From contig JBBROS010000001.1 in the NCBI GenBank assembly GCA_038229135.1, positions 169,003 through 233,002 of the forward strand: a stretch of DNA of 64,000 bases, given 5' to 3'. The first letter of the stretch is position 1. Each line of letters starts with the position of its first letter. The position numbers and the translations under genes were made by a program. Below, piece by piece: positions 27,127 to 35,770 of the stretch. Under the pieces are notes generated by a model that had not been told where the DNA came from, did no database searches, and worked only from the letters and a program-made list of their open reading frames with translations. This stretch comes from JBBROS01 sp038229135 (GTDB taxonomy: Bacteria; Pseudomonadota; Alphaproteobacteria; Acetobacterales; Acetobacteraceae).

Positions 27127-28103
27127 CGCAAACCTCCCGGATTGGTCAGCAGCGGGTCCTGCACCACGCCCCACACGGCGGGGTAGGCCGGCGCAATCCC
27201 GTGCTTCACGCCCCACAGATACCAGTTATCGACAACCGTCCCCGTGAGCAGGATCCCAATCCCACCCGTAATTGGGCAGAGCACGGCAAACCACCAAGCC
27301 CAGCGATGGATGCTTTCCGCACTCGCACAGAACCCCATCGTCCAGCGCCAGAACAGTGCACCGCGCTCGAAGGCCGTGCCGCGGTCCACGATCTGCTCGA
27401 GCTCCCGCTCGCCGCCGAACCGGCTGATGGCGAGCACGGTGGCGCTGTGCATGGCAAACAGCAGCGCCGAGCCATACAGGAACACGATCGAGAGCATGTG
27501 GAACGGGTTGTAGAAGAGGTTCCCGTAGCGGATGGAGAACGCCGCCGTCCAATCCAGGTGCGGGAAGATCCCGAACGGCACTGCCTCGGCCCAGCTGCCC
27601 ATCAACACCGGCCGGATGAGGCCCAGCACCAGATACAGCCATATGGCCGCCGCGAATGCCCAGGCCACGTGCGTGCCGAGCCCGAGCGCCCGCGCCCGCT
27701 GATACACGCGCACCCACCAGAGCATGATGGAGAGCGTCAGGAAGAAGCCCGCCATCAGCCACCATCCGCCCTCGGCCAGCGGCGGCAGGCGCAGCCCGTA
27801 TTGCGGTGCCGGCGGCTCGAGCGCCAGCCAGAACAGCTGCCGCACGAACTGCACCGGGTCCCACCCGACCGAAGCCCACATGTTGAGCCCGATGATCTCG
27901 AACGCGACCAGCCCGCACACCAGCGAGGCTATGCCCGTGGCGCCCAGGTAGATCGGCCCGACCTGGGCGTCGCCCACGACGCCGGCCAGGTGCACGAAGA
28001 ACGGCTTGCCCGTTCGCGTCCATCCCGTCGTGGTCAGCGGCACCCCGGCATAGGCCGGGCCGCGCACCTGCACGCGGGTGAAGAGGTTTTGGTATTCGGC
28101 CAT
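27123..28103 (-). CDS. pufM: Reaction centre M subunit
   Basis: One of the two core subunits holding bacteriochlorophylls, bacteriopheophytins, quinones and iron. 326 residues, five membrane helices, with the special-pair histidine region FYNPFHMLSI and the iron-ligand region in MHSATVLAISRFGGERELEQ (read as MHSATVL ... ELEQI). SIHRWAWWFAVL near the C-terminus carries the last iron-ligand histidine. The stop overlaps the pufC ATG. A hairpin precedes it (28124-28147). Confidence 0.97.
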   Translation of the reverse strand: MAEYQNLFTRVQVRGPAYAGVPLTTTGWTRTGKPFFVHLAGVVGDAQVGPIYLGATGIASLVCGLVAFEIIGLNMWASVGWDPVQFVRQLFWLALEPPAPQYGLRLPPLAEGGWWLMAGFFLTLSIMLWWVRVYQRARALGLGTHVAWAFAAAIWLYLVLGLIRPVLMGSWAEAVPFGIFPHLDWTAAFSIRYGNLFYNPFHMLSIVFLYGSALLFAMHSATVLAISRFGGERELEQIVDRGTAFERGALFWRWTMGFCASAESIHRWAWWFAVLCPITGGIGILLTGTVVDNWYLWGVKHGIAPAYPAVWGVVQDPLLTNPGGLR

Positions 28104-28123
28104 CGTGGCCTCCTCCCTGAGTG

Positions 28124-28147
28124 GCGCCGCGGATCATGCCGCGGCGC
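28124..28147 (-). promoter_or_regulatory. Intercistronic hairpin between pufL and pufM
   Basis: Nine-bp perfect inverted repeat GCGCCGCGG / CCGCGGCGC with a six-base loop, in the 62-base pufL-pufM gap. It is too close to the pufM ribosome-binding site to be a terminator; a role in mRNA stability or L:M ratio is inference. Confidence 0.55.
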
Positions 28148-28165
28148 GTTGCAATCGATTGCCGA

Positions 28166-28990
28166 TCAGCTCCAGATCGGCAGGTTCAGCCACCAGCCCC
28201 ACCACTCCGGCCAGCCACGGCTCCAGAACGGCCCGCTGATCAGGATGCATACCGCGCTCCAGAACCCGGCCGACAGCGCCAGGAACAGCCCCAGGCGGTG
28301 GATGCCGAGCGTCCCGATCGACCAGCCGATCGTGTCGCGGAAGAAGGTGTTCTCGTGCTCGGCCGTCTTGACCACCTCGCCCTTGGGCGGATTGGCCGCC
28401 GACAGCACCAGGCCGCCATGCATGCTGAGCGCGAGCGTGGTGGTGAAGAAGAACGTCACCGCCAGCATGTGCGCCGGGTTGTAGTGGAAGTGCAGGTATT
28501 GGTAGCCGGTGTTGGACACCCAATCGAGGTGGCTCAGGATCCCATACGGGAACCCATGTCCCCACGCTCCCAGCAGGATCGGCCGGATCACGACCAATGA
28601 CACGTAGGCGAACACCGCGACCCCGTAGGCCACCGGCACGTGGTAGCCCATGCCGAGCTTCCGCGTGATCTCAACTTGGCGCAGCGCCCAGGTCACGAAG
28701 GCGCCCAGCGCGCAAATCGTGACGGCCTGCCACAGCCCGCCTTCCCGGATCGGCGCGAAGCCGAGCCCGTAGCTGAGGTCGGGCGGCGCGATGTTGATCT
28801 GCCAGGGATTCCAGGTCGGCCCGATCGAGGCGCCGTAGATGATCAGCAACGTTCCCAAGATCGAGAAGAACGCGGTCATGACCCCGAACAGCCCGACGTA
28901 GAACGGCCCGACCCAGAAGTCGAACAGGTCCCCCCCGAGCAGCGTGCCGCCCCGCACGCGGTATTTGGGCTCGAAACTCATCATCGACAT
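28166..28990 (-). CDS. pufL: Reaction centre L subunit
   Basis: Core partner of PufM; 274 residues. The start region YRVRGGTLLGGDLFDFW is nearly invariant in the family. LSHLDWVSNTGYQYLHFHY with NPAHML carries the special-pair and accessory bacteriochlorophyll histidines, and LSMHGGLVL and LGIHRLGLFLALS the iron-ligand histidines. ATG at 28990 chosen; a second ATG six bases later would also fit. Confidence 0.97.
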   Translation of the reverse strand: MSMMSFEPKYRVRGGTLLGGDLFDFWVGPFYVGLFGVMTAFFSILGTLLIIYGASIGPTWNPWQINIAPPDLSYGLGFAPIREGGLWQAVTICALGAFVTWALRQVEITRKLGMGYHVPVAYGVAVFAYVSLVVIRPILLGAWGHGFPYGILSHLDWVSNTGYQYLHFHYNPAHMLAVTFFFTTTLALSMHGGLVLSAANPPKGEVVKTAEHENTFFRDTIGWSIGTLGIHRLGLFLALSAGFWSAVCILISGPFWSRGWPEWWGWWLNLPIWS

Positions 28991-29025
28991 CGTACGGTCC
29001 TCCTCTACTCCCGCGACCCAGTGCC

Positions 29026-29049
29026 GCGTCCGGGGATCGCCCCGGGCGC
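29026..29049 (-). promoter_or_regulatory. pufA-pufL intercistronic hairpin
   Basis: A 10-bp GC-rich stem with one G-T pair and a CGAT tetraloop (minus strand GCGCCCGGGG-CGAT-CCCCGGACGC). In Rhodobacter, hairpins at this point stabilise the pufBA segment and give the excess of LH1 over reaction centre mRNA; the same role is inferred here. Confidence 0.65.
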
Positions 29050-29072
29050 AGCCTGGTTCGCGAACTCGTCCT

Positions 29073-29249
29073 CTATCGGACGGACAGCGGCGCCACCTGC
29101 GCCGACACAGGGCGGGCAGGCCCCTCGAGCCAATTGAACCGGCTCGTGCTGAGCAGGATGAAGTGGATCAGCAGGGCGAGCACGAACAAGAATACGCCCA
29201 GTGCCACCAACATGCGCCGCGGGTCGAACAGCATCCAAATACGCCACAT
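29073..29249 (-). CDS. pufA: LH1 alpha polypeptide
   Basis: A 58-residue antenna polypeptide read directly from the minus strand. It starts MWRIWMLFDPRR, has one membrane helix with the bacteriochlorophyll-ligand histidine in LLIHFILLS, and continues RFNWLEG. It pairs with PufB to build the LH1 ring. GAGGAG lies 10 to 15 bases upstream of the ATG. A longer open frame in this stretch is out of phase and is not the gene. Confidence 0.95.
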   Translation of the reverse strand: MWRIWMLFDPRRMLVALGVFLFVLALLIHFILLSTSRFNWLEGPARPVSAQVAPLSVR

Positions 29250-29290
29250 GGCAAATTACTCCTCTACATTTGGCCGTTAAGGCCCAACAC

Positions 29291-29509
29291 TTACGCCAGG
29301 AATGTCGTAACGGCGGTCAGGCCGTCCATCAGCTCCGAGTAGCCGTTCGGCCCAGGCAGCCAGGGGCGCCAGTTCCACACGAGCACGTGCGCGACGATCG
29401 CGATCGCCGTGAACGCGATGAAGCTCACGACGAAGATCGAGTGGAACTCGCGCGCCTCGGAGGAGGTGAGGCCCGAGGTGGACCCGGTAGTTAGGTTGAC
29501 GTCAGACAT
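29291..29509 (-). CDS. pufB: LH1 beta polypeptide
   Basis: A 72-residue antenna polypeptide. LTSSEAREFHSIF and the helix ending in AHVLVWNWRPWLPG are diagnostic, with the ligand histidine in the AHVLVW segment. About 20 residues follow the LPG motif (PNGYSELMDG...), making the C-terminal tail longer than in Rhodobacter. The frame is open upstream, but the ATG at 29509 starts the conserved region. No pufQ is present between bchZ and pufB. Confidence 0.95.
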   Translation of the reverse strand: MSDVNLTTGSTSGLTSSEAREFHSIFVVSFIAFTAIAIVAHVLVWNWRPWLPGPNGYSELMDGLTAVTTFLA

Positions 29510-29641
29510 GCTCGGGGTACTCCCACGTACCGATGTGAACCGCGATCCCCCGCGGCCAGGGTCCCGACGCGGCCGAAGCACACGCCATGCGCTGCGGGGT
29601 CCTGCCCCACCGCCCATCTCTCGCCAGGGCGAACCCCGGCC

Positions 29642-31093
29642 TCATGCCGCAACCGCCTGGAGGCATTGCGCCACCACATCGGCCGACACACGATCTTCCC
29701 GCGCCGCACGCGCGGCCTGCTCCACCCGATCCCGCAGGCCCTTGGCGGCACTGATCCGAACCAGGAAGGGCTGCGCCTCCACATGCGCGTCCAACATCGC
29801 GACCGCATCCGCATCCCACGGCACCGCGTTCCAGGCCGCCGCCCGCACCGGGGTCGGGTCCACACGGTCCATGTCCGTGCTCAGCGGCAGGATGTGGAAC
29901 AGCGCGTCGAACAGCGCATTGCAGTATTCCTGCACCAGCCAGCAGGCGCCGGCGTAGCCCATGAACGGCGTGCCCGTATGCCGCCGCACGATGGCGCCCG
30001 GGAACGAGGCGGCCACGAACATGCACCGCGCCCCCTGCTCGGCCGCATACAGCCGCTCGTTGTAGGACCCGTACAGCACCAGAGGCGGCTTCTCCTTGAG
30101 CATTGCCCGCACCGCCGCATTGTCCGGCTTGGTGCCCGCCGTCCGGCTCACATGGAACGTGCACGGAATGCCCAGCTCGCCCTCGAGGAACCCGACCAGG
30201 CCCCGCGCATACGTGTCCGTCGCCACCACCGCGAAGCTCGCGCTGGCAAAGAAATCCTGCGTGACGCTCCGCCACAAATCCCAGATCGGCTTGATCGTCG
30301 TGTGCTTCTCCCGCTCGATGAACGGTTCCGGATCGACGCCCACCAGCTCGCCCAGCTTCTGCAGGAAGTTCGTGGTGGCAAAGATCCCGATCGGCGCCTG
30401 CAGGTACGGCCGGTCCAGCTCCTCGCACAGTCCGCGCCCGAACTCGCGATACATGCAGATGTTCACGTCCGCGTCCGGCAGCTTCGAGATGTCGTCGACG
30501 TGGCTCCCGAGCGGGAAGACCATGTTGATCTCGCAGCCGATCCCCTCCACCAGGCGGCGGATCTCGGCCAGGTCGCTCGGCATGTTGAACGTGCCGTAGA
30601 TCGGCCCGATGATGTTCACCCGGGGCTTCTCGCCGTCGGCACGGGGCTTGCGCGGCCGGATCTTGGTCCGCTTCAGCCCAAATTCGCTCCACAGCCAGTA
30701 GATCGCGCGGTCGGCCGCCTGCCACTGGTCCTCGTCGATCGTGCGCGGGATGAAGCGCAGCAGGTTGCTGCCCTCGGGAGTCACGCCGCCGCCGATCATC
30801 TCCGCGATGCTGCCCGTAACAACCACGCCCGGCAGGTCCTGGTCGCCCGTCGCCGCCGCCCGGCGCAGCGCGCCCTCGGTGCCGTTCATCGACAGGCTGT
30901 CTTCGTTCAGCCCCGTGACCACCACCGGCAACTCGTGCGGCGGCAGCCCGTCCGTGTAGTGCATCACCGCCGTCACCGGCAGATTCTCGCAGCCCACCGG
31001 ACCGTCGATCACCACGCGAAGGCCGCGCACGGCGCTGAACGCGTAGACCGCACCCCAGTAGCCGCCAGCGCGATCGTGGTCGAGGACCAGCAT
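29642..31093 (-). CDS. bchZ: Chlorophyllide a reductase subunit Z
   Basis: With BchX and BchY, reduces ring B of chlorophyllide a to the bacteriochlorin level. A 483-residue NifK-like subunit with the Fe-S ligand segment DGPVGCENLPVTAVMHYTDG (key cysteine in VGCEN) and IIGPIYGTFNMPSD in the middle. The ATG at 31093 directly follows the bchY stop. It lies immediately upstream of pufB; read-through from bchCXYZ into puf is typical of purple-bacterial superoperons. Confidence 0.96.
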   Translation of the reverse strand: MLVLDHDRAGGYWGAVYAFSAVRGLRVVIDGPVGCENLPVTAVMHYTDGLPPHELPVVVTGLNEDSLSMNGTEGALRRAAATGDQDLPGVVVTGSIAEMIGGGVTPEGSNLLRFIPRTIDEDQWQAADRAIYWLWSEFGLKRTKIRPRKPRADGEKPRVNIIGPIYGTFNMPSDLAEIRRLVEGIGCEINMVFPLGSHVDDISKLPDADVNICMYREFGRGLCEELDRPYLQAPIGIFATTNFLQKLGELVGVDPEPFIEREKHTTIKPIWDLWRSVTQDFFASASFAVVATDTYARGLVGFLEGELGIPCTFHVSRTAGTKPDNAAVRAMLKEKPPLVLYGSYNERLYAAEQGARCMFVAASFPGAIVRRHTGTPFMGYAGACWLVQEYCNALFDALFHILPLSTDMDRVDPTPVRAAAWNAVPWDADAVAMLDAHVEAQPFLVRISAAKGLRDRVEQAARAAREDRVSADVVAQCLQAVAA

Positions 31094-32590
31094 CTAGGTC
31101 CCCACCGCTTCGATGGCCTTGGCCTGCGCCGCCCGCTGCTTCTGCATCCGCGCCCGCGCACCCGGCGGCTCCACCGGCTTCTGCGTCCAGCCGTATCCGG
31201 CCGACTGCCCCGTGCCCACGCCCTCGAAGAAGCTCACCATCCGCCCGAACCGCTCGGCCCCGCGCGTCTGCGCCGCCACGATCGCGGCCAGGCTGCCGGC
31301 GCCCGCCGGGCCGAACAGCGGCCGGGCGCTCACCATGTTGGTGTAATACAGCGCCGGGATGCCCAGCTCCTTGGCCTTCTGCACCAGCGGCGTCGTGCCC
31401 AGCGCCAGGTCCGGCCGCACGTCCAGCATCGCCGCCATGTCCTGCTCGAGCGAGGCGCGATACTGCACGTGCACGCCGCGTGCCTCGAGCCAGTCCCGGT
31501 CCGCGTCGCTCCACTCCGTCCGTGGGCAGGCCGTGCCGACATACGGCACCTCCGCCCCGGCCTCGATCAGGAGCCGCGCCACCAGCAGCTCGGAGCCTTC
31601 GTAGCCGCTGACCGTGATCCGCGCCTTGATCGGCGCCGCATCCAACGCCGCCCGGATCGCGGGAAGCCACTTTGCCTTGGCCGGCTCCGCGCTCGTCCCG
31701 GTCGCCTTGCCCACGGCCTCGAGCCAGGCCGCCGTGCCCTCCACGCCCACCGGCCCCGAGCCCACCACGGGCCGCCCGGCCGCCCCGAACTCGCGCACCG
31801 TCGCCGTGTAGAAGGGGTGCACCGCCGCCGCCACCGCGCAGTCGAGCGCCGCATACTGGTCCCGCCACTCCCGGCTCGGCAGCGCCGGCGCAACGCCCAG
31901 GCCCATGGACGCCAGCATGGCACTCACCCCGGGCGGGTCGCCCGGGAACAGCTCGCCGATCATCGCCACGGTCGGCAGCGTCGCTTCCGTCCGCGGCCGC
32001 GCCACGGGGCCCGTCTCCGCCTCCAGGCGCGCGAACTTCAGCATCGCGCCCGCCAGCACGTCTTTCGCTTCCGCATGCGTCGGCACGCCGAAGCCCGGCA
32101 CGTCGATCCCGATCACCCGCACGCCGTCGATCTGCCGCGGCAGCCGGTCCAGCGGCACGCCAGAGGCTGTCGGCACGCACAGGTTGATCACCACCACCGC
32201 GTCGTAGTCGGCCGGCTTGGCAATCTCGTGCACCGCGTCCCGGATGTCCTCGTAGAGCTGCCCGCGCACCAGGCTTTCGCTGTTGAACGGCACGTAGCCC
32301 ACCGTGCGCCGGGCACCGTAGAAATGCGCCGTGAACGTCAGGCCATACACGCAACAGGCCGACCCACTCAGGATCGTCGCCGTGCGCCGCATCCGCAGGC
32401 CCACCCGAAGCGCGCCGAAGGCCGGGCACATGGATTGTGGCTGGTCGTGCGGGCCGCGCGGGTAATCCGCCGCCAGCCGGTCCATCAGCGCACCCTTGCC
32501 CGCCGCCCGTGCTGCCGCTTCGAGCGTGTCCCGCCCACCATGGCAGCCCTCGGTGGCTGCCGGCACGTTCACGGGGATGGCGCCATCCAT
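31094..32590 (-). CDS. bchY: Chlorophyllide a reductase subunit Y
   Basis: NifD-like partner of BchZ, 498 residues. Conserved cysteines occur in QSMCPAFGALRVGLRM and GSACCVYGLTFTAHFYG, the family's cluster-ligand segments. The frame is open to 32650, but the ATG at 32590, two bases after bchX, fits neighbours and family length. The stop abuts the bchZ ATG without a spacer. Confidence 0.96.
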   Translation of the reverse strand: MDGAIPVNVPAATEGCHGGRDTLEAAARAAGKGALMDRLAADYPRGPHDQPQSMCPAFGALRVGLRMRRTATILSGSACCVYGLTFTAHFYGARRTVGYVPFNSESLVRGQLYEDIRDAVHEIAKPADYDAVVVINLCVPTASGVPLDRLPRQIDGVRVIGIDVPGFGVPTHAEAKDVLAGAMLKFARLEAETGPVARPRTEATLPTVAMIGELFPGDPPGVSAMLASMGLGVAPALPSREWRDQYAALDCAVAAAVHPFYTATVREFGAAGRPVVGSGPVGVEGTAAWLEAVGKATGTSAEPAKAKWLPAIRAALDAAPIKARITVSGYEGSELLVARLLIEAGAEVPYVGTACPRTEWSDADRDWLEARGVHVQYRASLEQDMAAMLDVRPDLALGTTPLVQKAKELGIPALYYTNMVSARPLFGPAGAGSLAAIVAAQTRGAERFGRMVSFFEGVGTGQSAGYGWTQKPVEPPGARARMQKQRAAQAKAIEAVGT

Positions 32591-32592
32591 GC

Positions 32593-33603
32593 TCAAGCGC
32601 CCTCGTACACCACTTCGAGCGATGGCTTCGTCAGCACCGTCGCCGCGCACATGTCCATCTCGGTCGCGGGCTGCAGCACCACGTTCCGCCCCACCGCCTC
32701 GCCCTTGAAGAGGCTGAGCAGCGCGTCATGCGTCAGCGGCGTCGGGCGCACCGGCGGCGCAATCGCCACCTGCTCGGCCAGCAGCTCGAACATGGGCGCC
32801 CATTCGCTGCCCGGCCGACCGATGATCTCGTAGTTCGCGCTCTTGCGCCGGATGTCGTCGTTCGCCGGGATCGCCGACAGCACCGGGATGCCGGCTGCCG
32901 CCGCGAAGGCCTGCGCCTCGCCCGTGCCGTCGTCCTTGTTGATCACCATGCCGGCCACGCCGACGTTGCCGCCCATCTTGCGGAAGTAGTCCACCGCCGA
33001 GCACACGTTGTTGGCCACGTAGAGGCTCTGCAGGTCGTTGGACCCGACCACGATCACCTTCTGGCACATGTCCCGCGCAATCGGCAGGCCGAAGCCGCCG
33101 CACACCACGTCGCCCAGGAAGTCGAGCAGCACGTAGTCGAAGCCCCACTCGTGGAAGCCCAGCTTCTCGAGCAGCTCGAACCCGTGGATGATGCCGCGTC
33201 CGCCGCAGCCGCGCCCCACCTCGGGGCCGCCCAGCTCCATGGCGAACACGCCGTCGCGGATGAAGCACACGTCGCCGATCGACACCTTCTCGCCGGCCAG
33301 CTTCTTCTTGCTCGAGGTCTCGATGATGGTGGGGCACGAGCGGCCGCCGAACAGCAGGCTCGTCGTGTCGCTCTTCGGGTCGCATCCGATCAGCAGCACG
33401 CGCTTGCCCTGCTGCGCCATCATGTAGCTGAGGTTGGCGAGCGTGAAGCTCTTGCCGATGCCGCCCTTGCCGTAGATGGCGATCACCTGCGTCTCTTTCT
33501 TCGCCGGCGTCGTGCTCACGGGATCCGGCTCGATCGCGGCCTCGGCCCGAAGGGCTGCCGTCATGTCCGCCTGCACGGCCGTCGCGTCCGTCATTGCATT
33601 CAT
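32593..33603 (-). CDS. bchX: Chlorophyllide a reductase iron protein BchX
   Basis: NifH-like ATPase that drives BchYZ; 336 residues. P-loop GKGGIGKS at about residues 45-52, GCDPKSDTTSLLFGG, and cluster cysteines in GRGCGGRGII and DVVCGGFGLP. An N-terminal extension of about 40 residues before the P-loop is usual for BchX. The ATG overlaps the bchC TGA; the longer open frame upstream lies over bchC and is rejected. Confidence 0.96.
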   Translation of the reverse strand: MNAMTDATAVQADMTAALRAEAAIEPDPVSTTPAKKETQVIAIYGKGGIGKSFTLANLSYMMAQQGKRVLLIGCDPKSDTTSLLFGGRSCPTIIETSSKKKLAGEKVSIGDVCFIRDGVFAMELGGPEVGRGCGGRGIIHGFELLEKLGFHEWGFDYVLLDFLGDVVCGGFGLPIARDMCQKVIVVGSNDLQSLYVANNVCSAVDYFRKMGGNVGVAGMVINKDDGTGEAQAFAAAAGIPVLSAIPANDDIRRKSANYEIIGRPGSEWAPMFELLAEQVAIAPPVRPTPLTHDALLSLFKGEAVGRNVVLQPATEMDMCAATVLTKPSLEVVYEGA

Positions 33604-34538
33604 GCGCAGGCTCTCCAATCGAGGGTCATCTTCAGGCACGAAGCGTCGTCGAACGCCGTGCGGTATGCGTCGTCCGCACAATCGGCGGACACGCCATGGG
33701 TCAGCAGCCCATCGAGGCTGAGCGAGCCCGACGCCACCAGCGCCGCGGCGGCATCGAGGTCGGCGCGCTGCCACTGGGTGGCCACCCGCAGCCGGGCCTC
33801 CCGCATGAAGGCCGGAGGGAACGCGAAGCTCAGCCGGTCCGCATAGAACCCGGCCAGCACCACCTCGCCGCCCGGCGCGAGGCGGGCGATCAGGTCGTCC
33901 AACAGGCCGGAGTCGCCGCTCACGTCATAGATCGCGCGGTAGTTGCGCCGGTCGTCGTCGCGGGGCGCCACCACGTCGTAGCCGGCGGCGCCCGTGCGCC
34001 GGGCCGGGTTGGTCTCCCACACGGTCGGCGCCGGGGCGCCATGCACGATGGCCAGCCGGGCCAGCAGCCGCCCGAGCACGCCGTGGCCCACGATCAGGTC
34101 CGGCATCGCATTCGGGGCGGCCAGCGCGTGCTGGGCCGTGGCAGCAAGCGCGAGGAGCACGCCCTGCTCGCCGAGGCTCGGCGGCACGGCGACCGCACGC
34201 GCACCCGGAACGACGATCCGGCTCGCGGTCGCGCCGAACAGGCACCGCACGTCTCCGAAGCAATGCGCCCCCGGCACGAACACGCTCTCCCCGACGGTCA
34301 GGCCGGACGCGTCCCCGGCAGCGGCAACCAAGCCCACGCTCTCGTAGCCGGGCACGAGCGGGTAGCCCATGCCGGGAAAGCTCGGCATCCGGCCCGAATA
34401 CAGAAGCCGCTCCGTGCCCGTGCTGATGCCGCTCCAGGCCGTGTCGATCACCACGTCGGCCGCGCCTGGCTCCGATAACGCCAGGCGCTGGAGCGCCAGG
34501 TCGTGCGGTGCATTCAGAACGACGGCCCGAGCCTGCAT
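33600..34538 (-). CDS. bchC: Bacteriochlorophyllide a dehydrogenase BchC
   Basis: Oxidises the 3-hydroxyethyl group to acetyl, a late step in bacteriochlorophyll a synthesis. The 312-residue medium-chain dehydrogenase has SGISTGTERLLYSG, PLVPGYESVG and VGHGVLGRLLARL. The ATG at 34538 opens the conserved region; the track-like longer start at 34586 would run into the promoter. A PpsR box and a sigma-70 type promoter lie 50-90 bases upstream. First gene of bchCXYZ-puf. Confidence 0.95.
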   Translation of the reverse strand: MQARAVVLNAPHDLALQRLALSEPGAADVVIDTAWSGISTGTERLLYSGRMPSFPGMGYPLVPGYESVGLVAAAGDASGLTVGESVFVPGAHCFGDVRCLFGATASRIVVPGARAVAVPPSLGEQGVLLALAATAQHALAAPNAMPDLIVGHGVLGRLLARLAIVHGAPAPTVWETNPARRTGAAGYDVVAPRDDDRRNYRAIYDVSGDSGLLDDLIARLAPGGEVVLAGFYADRLSFAFPPAFMREARLRVATQWQRADLDAAAALVASGSLSLDGLLTHGVSADCADDAYRTAFDDASCLKMTLDWRACA

Positions 34539-34584
34539 TTCATCTCCCTGGGCGCACCTCGCTGGGGCGCCTCTCACAAGCGTC

Positions 34585-34612
34585 ACGGTAGCCTGACAGC
34601 AAAGACTGTCAA
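34585..34612 (-). promoter_or_regulatory. Candidate sigma-70 promoter for bchC
   Basis: On the minus strand TTGACA (34612-34607), a 16-base spacer and TACCGT (34590-34585). The -35 is consensus; the -10 is weak. The predicted start lies about 40 bases before the bchC ATG. The -35 contains the TGTCA half-site of a PpsR box, so repressor and polymerase would compete. Confidence 0.5.
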
Positions 34613-34624
34613 CGATTATTTACA
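34594..34624. promoter_or_regulatory. PpsR operator upstream of bchC
   Basis: TGT-N12-ACA at 34607-34624 (half-sites TGTCA and TTACA), preceded by another half-site TGACA at 34594. All three half-site starts are exactly 13 bp apart (34594, 34607, 34620). It overlaps the candidate -35 element. PpsR recognition of TGT-N12-ACA is established in Rhodobacter; binding here is inferred. Confidence 0.8.
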
Positions 34625-34633
34625 CCATGCCCG

Positions 34634-35770
34634 TCAGGCCCGCGCGACGATCAACCCGGTCTGAAGCGGGGTAGCCGTCGGAACGCTTCCCACCTGGCCG
34701 AAACCGGCACCGCGCAACATGGACATCAGCCGCTCCGGCGTGCGCGCCCGGCCCGTGCCCATGGCCAGCAAGTAGAAGCCGAAATAGGCATCCCCCACCG
34801 ACTCGGCCCCGCGCGCACCGGCCATCGGCTCGGCCAGCAGCAGCGTCCCACCCGGCGCCAACGCGGCCCGCACGGCCCGCAGCAGCGCCGCCGCCCGGTC
34901 GTCGTCGTGGTCGTGCACCACCCGCACCAGGCTGATCAGGTCCGCCCCCTCCGGCAGCGCATCCGTGAACGCATCGAGGCCCACCGCCTCGGCCCGCGAC
35001 CCGAGCCCAGCCGAGGCGAAGCGCGCCCGCGCCCGCGCCGCAACCGCAGGCAGGTCCACAAGCACCAGCCGCAGCCCCGGCGCCCGCGCCGCCGCCGAGC
35101 ACAGGAACCGCCCGTCGCCACCCGCCACGTCCATCAGCACCCGGTGCCGCCGGACGTCGTACGCGTCCAGGATCTCGGCCGCGACGAGCGGTTGGGACGC
35201 CGCCATCAGCTCGGAATACGCCGCCACCTGGTCCGGCCGCAGCGCGCCAGGCTCGGCCGCCCCGGCATAGGGCCAGTAATCCGCAAGCCCCACCCGGCTG
35301 CCGCGCAGCAGCGCCACGGGGTCGGCCAGGTCCGCATAGACGGAGGCGTGGTGCCGCACCATCGCCTCCACGGCCGGGTTCTCCACCAGCGCGGCCCCGA
35401 GCTCCCCCAACGCATACGAGCCGCCCACACGCCGCGTCAGCCGCAGCGCCGCCGCCGCGGCCAGCAGCCGATCCGCCGCAGCCGCGCTCATGCCCCACTC
35501 GGGCGCCAGCGCCGCCGCCGTGGCCGGCCCGTGCGCCAGCCGCGCGAACACGCCCAGCTGCACGCAGGCCAGCAACACCTGCGAGTAGACGAAGCCCGCG
35601 CACAGGTCGAACAGCGCCCGCGCCTCCAGCCGGGCAACGGGCCGGGTCAGCCAGAACCGGGCGGCCCAGGCGCGGAACCCGGGCCGGCTCGCAAGCCGAG
35701 TACGGAGCGCCGCGATCAGGGCGTCAGGCCACCCGAACCACGTCCAGCCCGGCGTCCAGGCCCGCGGCAA
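34634..35770 (-). CDS. crtF: Demethylspheroidene/hydroxyneurosporene O-methyltransferase CrtF
   Basis: SAM-dependent methyltransferase that adds the 1-methoxy group in spheroidene/spirilloxanthin synthesis. 378 residues; the family block ALFDLCAGFVYSQVLLACVQLG (read as LFDLCAGFVYSQ), SAM-binding LMDVAGGDGRFL and VRVVHDHDDD. The only start before the conserved region is TTG at 35770, inside the crtE coding end (47-base overlap). The stop is followed closely by the bchC operator region, so crtE-crtF may read into bchC. Confidence 0.9.
   Translation of the reverse strand: MPRAWTPGWTWFGWPDALIAALRTRLASRPGFRAWAARFWLTRPVARLEARALFDLCAGFVYSQVLLACVQLGVFARLAHGPATAAALAPEWGMSAAAADRLLAAAAALRLTRRVGGSYALGELGAALVENPAVEAMVRHHASVYADLADPVALLRGSRVGLADYWPYAGAAEPGALRPDQVAAYSELMAASQPLVAAEILDAYDVRRHRVLMDVAGGDGRFLCSAAARAPGLRLVLVDLPAVAARARARFASAGLGSRAEAVGLDAFTDALPEGADLISLVRVVHDHDDDRAAALLRAVRAALAPGGTLLLAEPMAGARGAESVGDAYFGFYLLAMGTGRARTPERLMSMLRGAGFGQVGSVPTATPLQTGLIVARA

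Noticed and set aside
29005..29247. 80-residue minus-strand frame covering pufA
   Set aside because: It is out of phase with the LH1 alpha polypeptide (29073-29249), which has the diagnostic MWRIW and IHF motifs.
29666..32833. 1055-residue open frame on the plus strand
   Set aside because: It is antisense to bchZ, bchY and bchX, which have full family motifs. The translation is His/Arg/Pro-rich low complexity.
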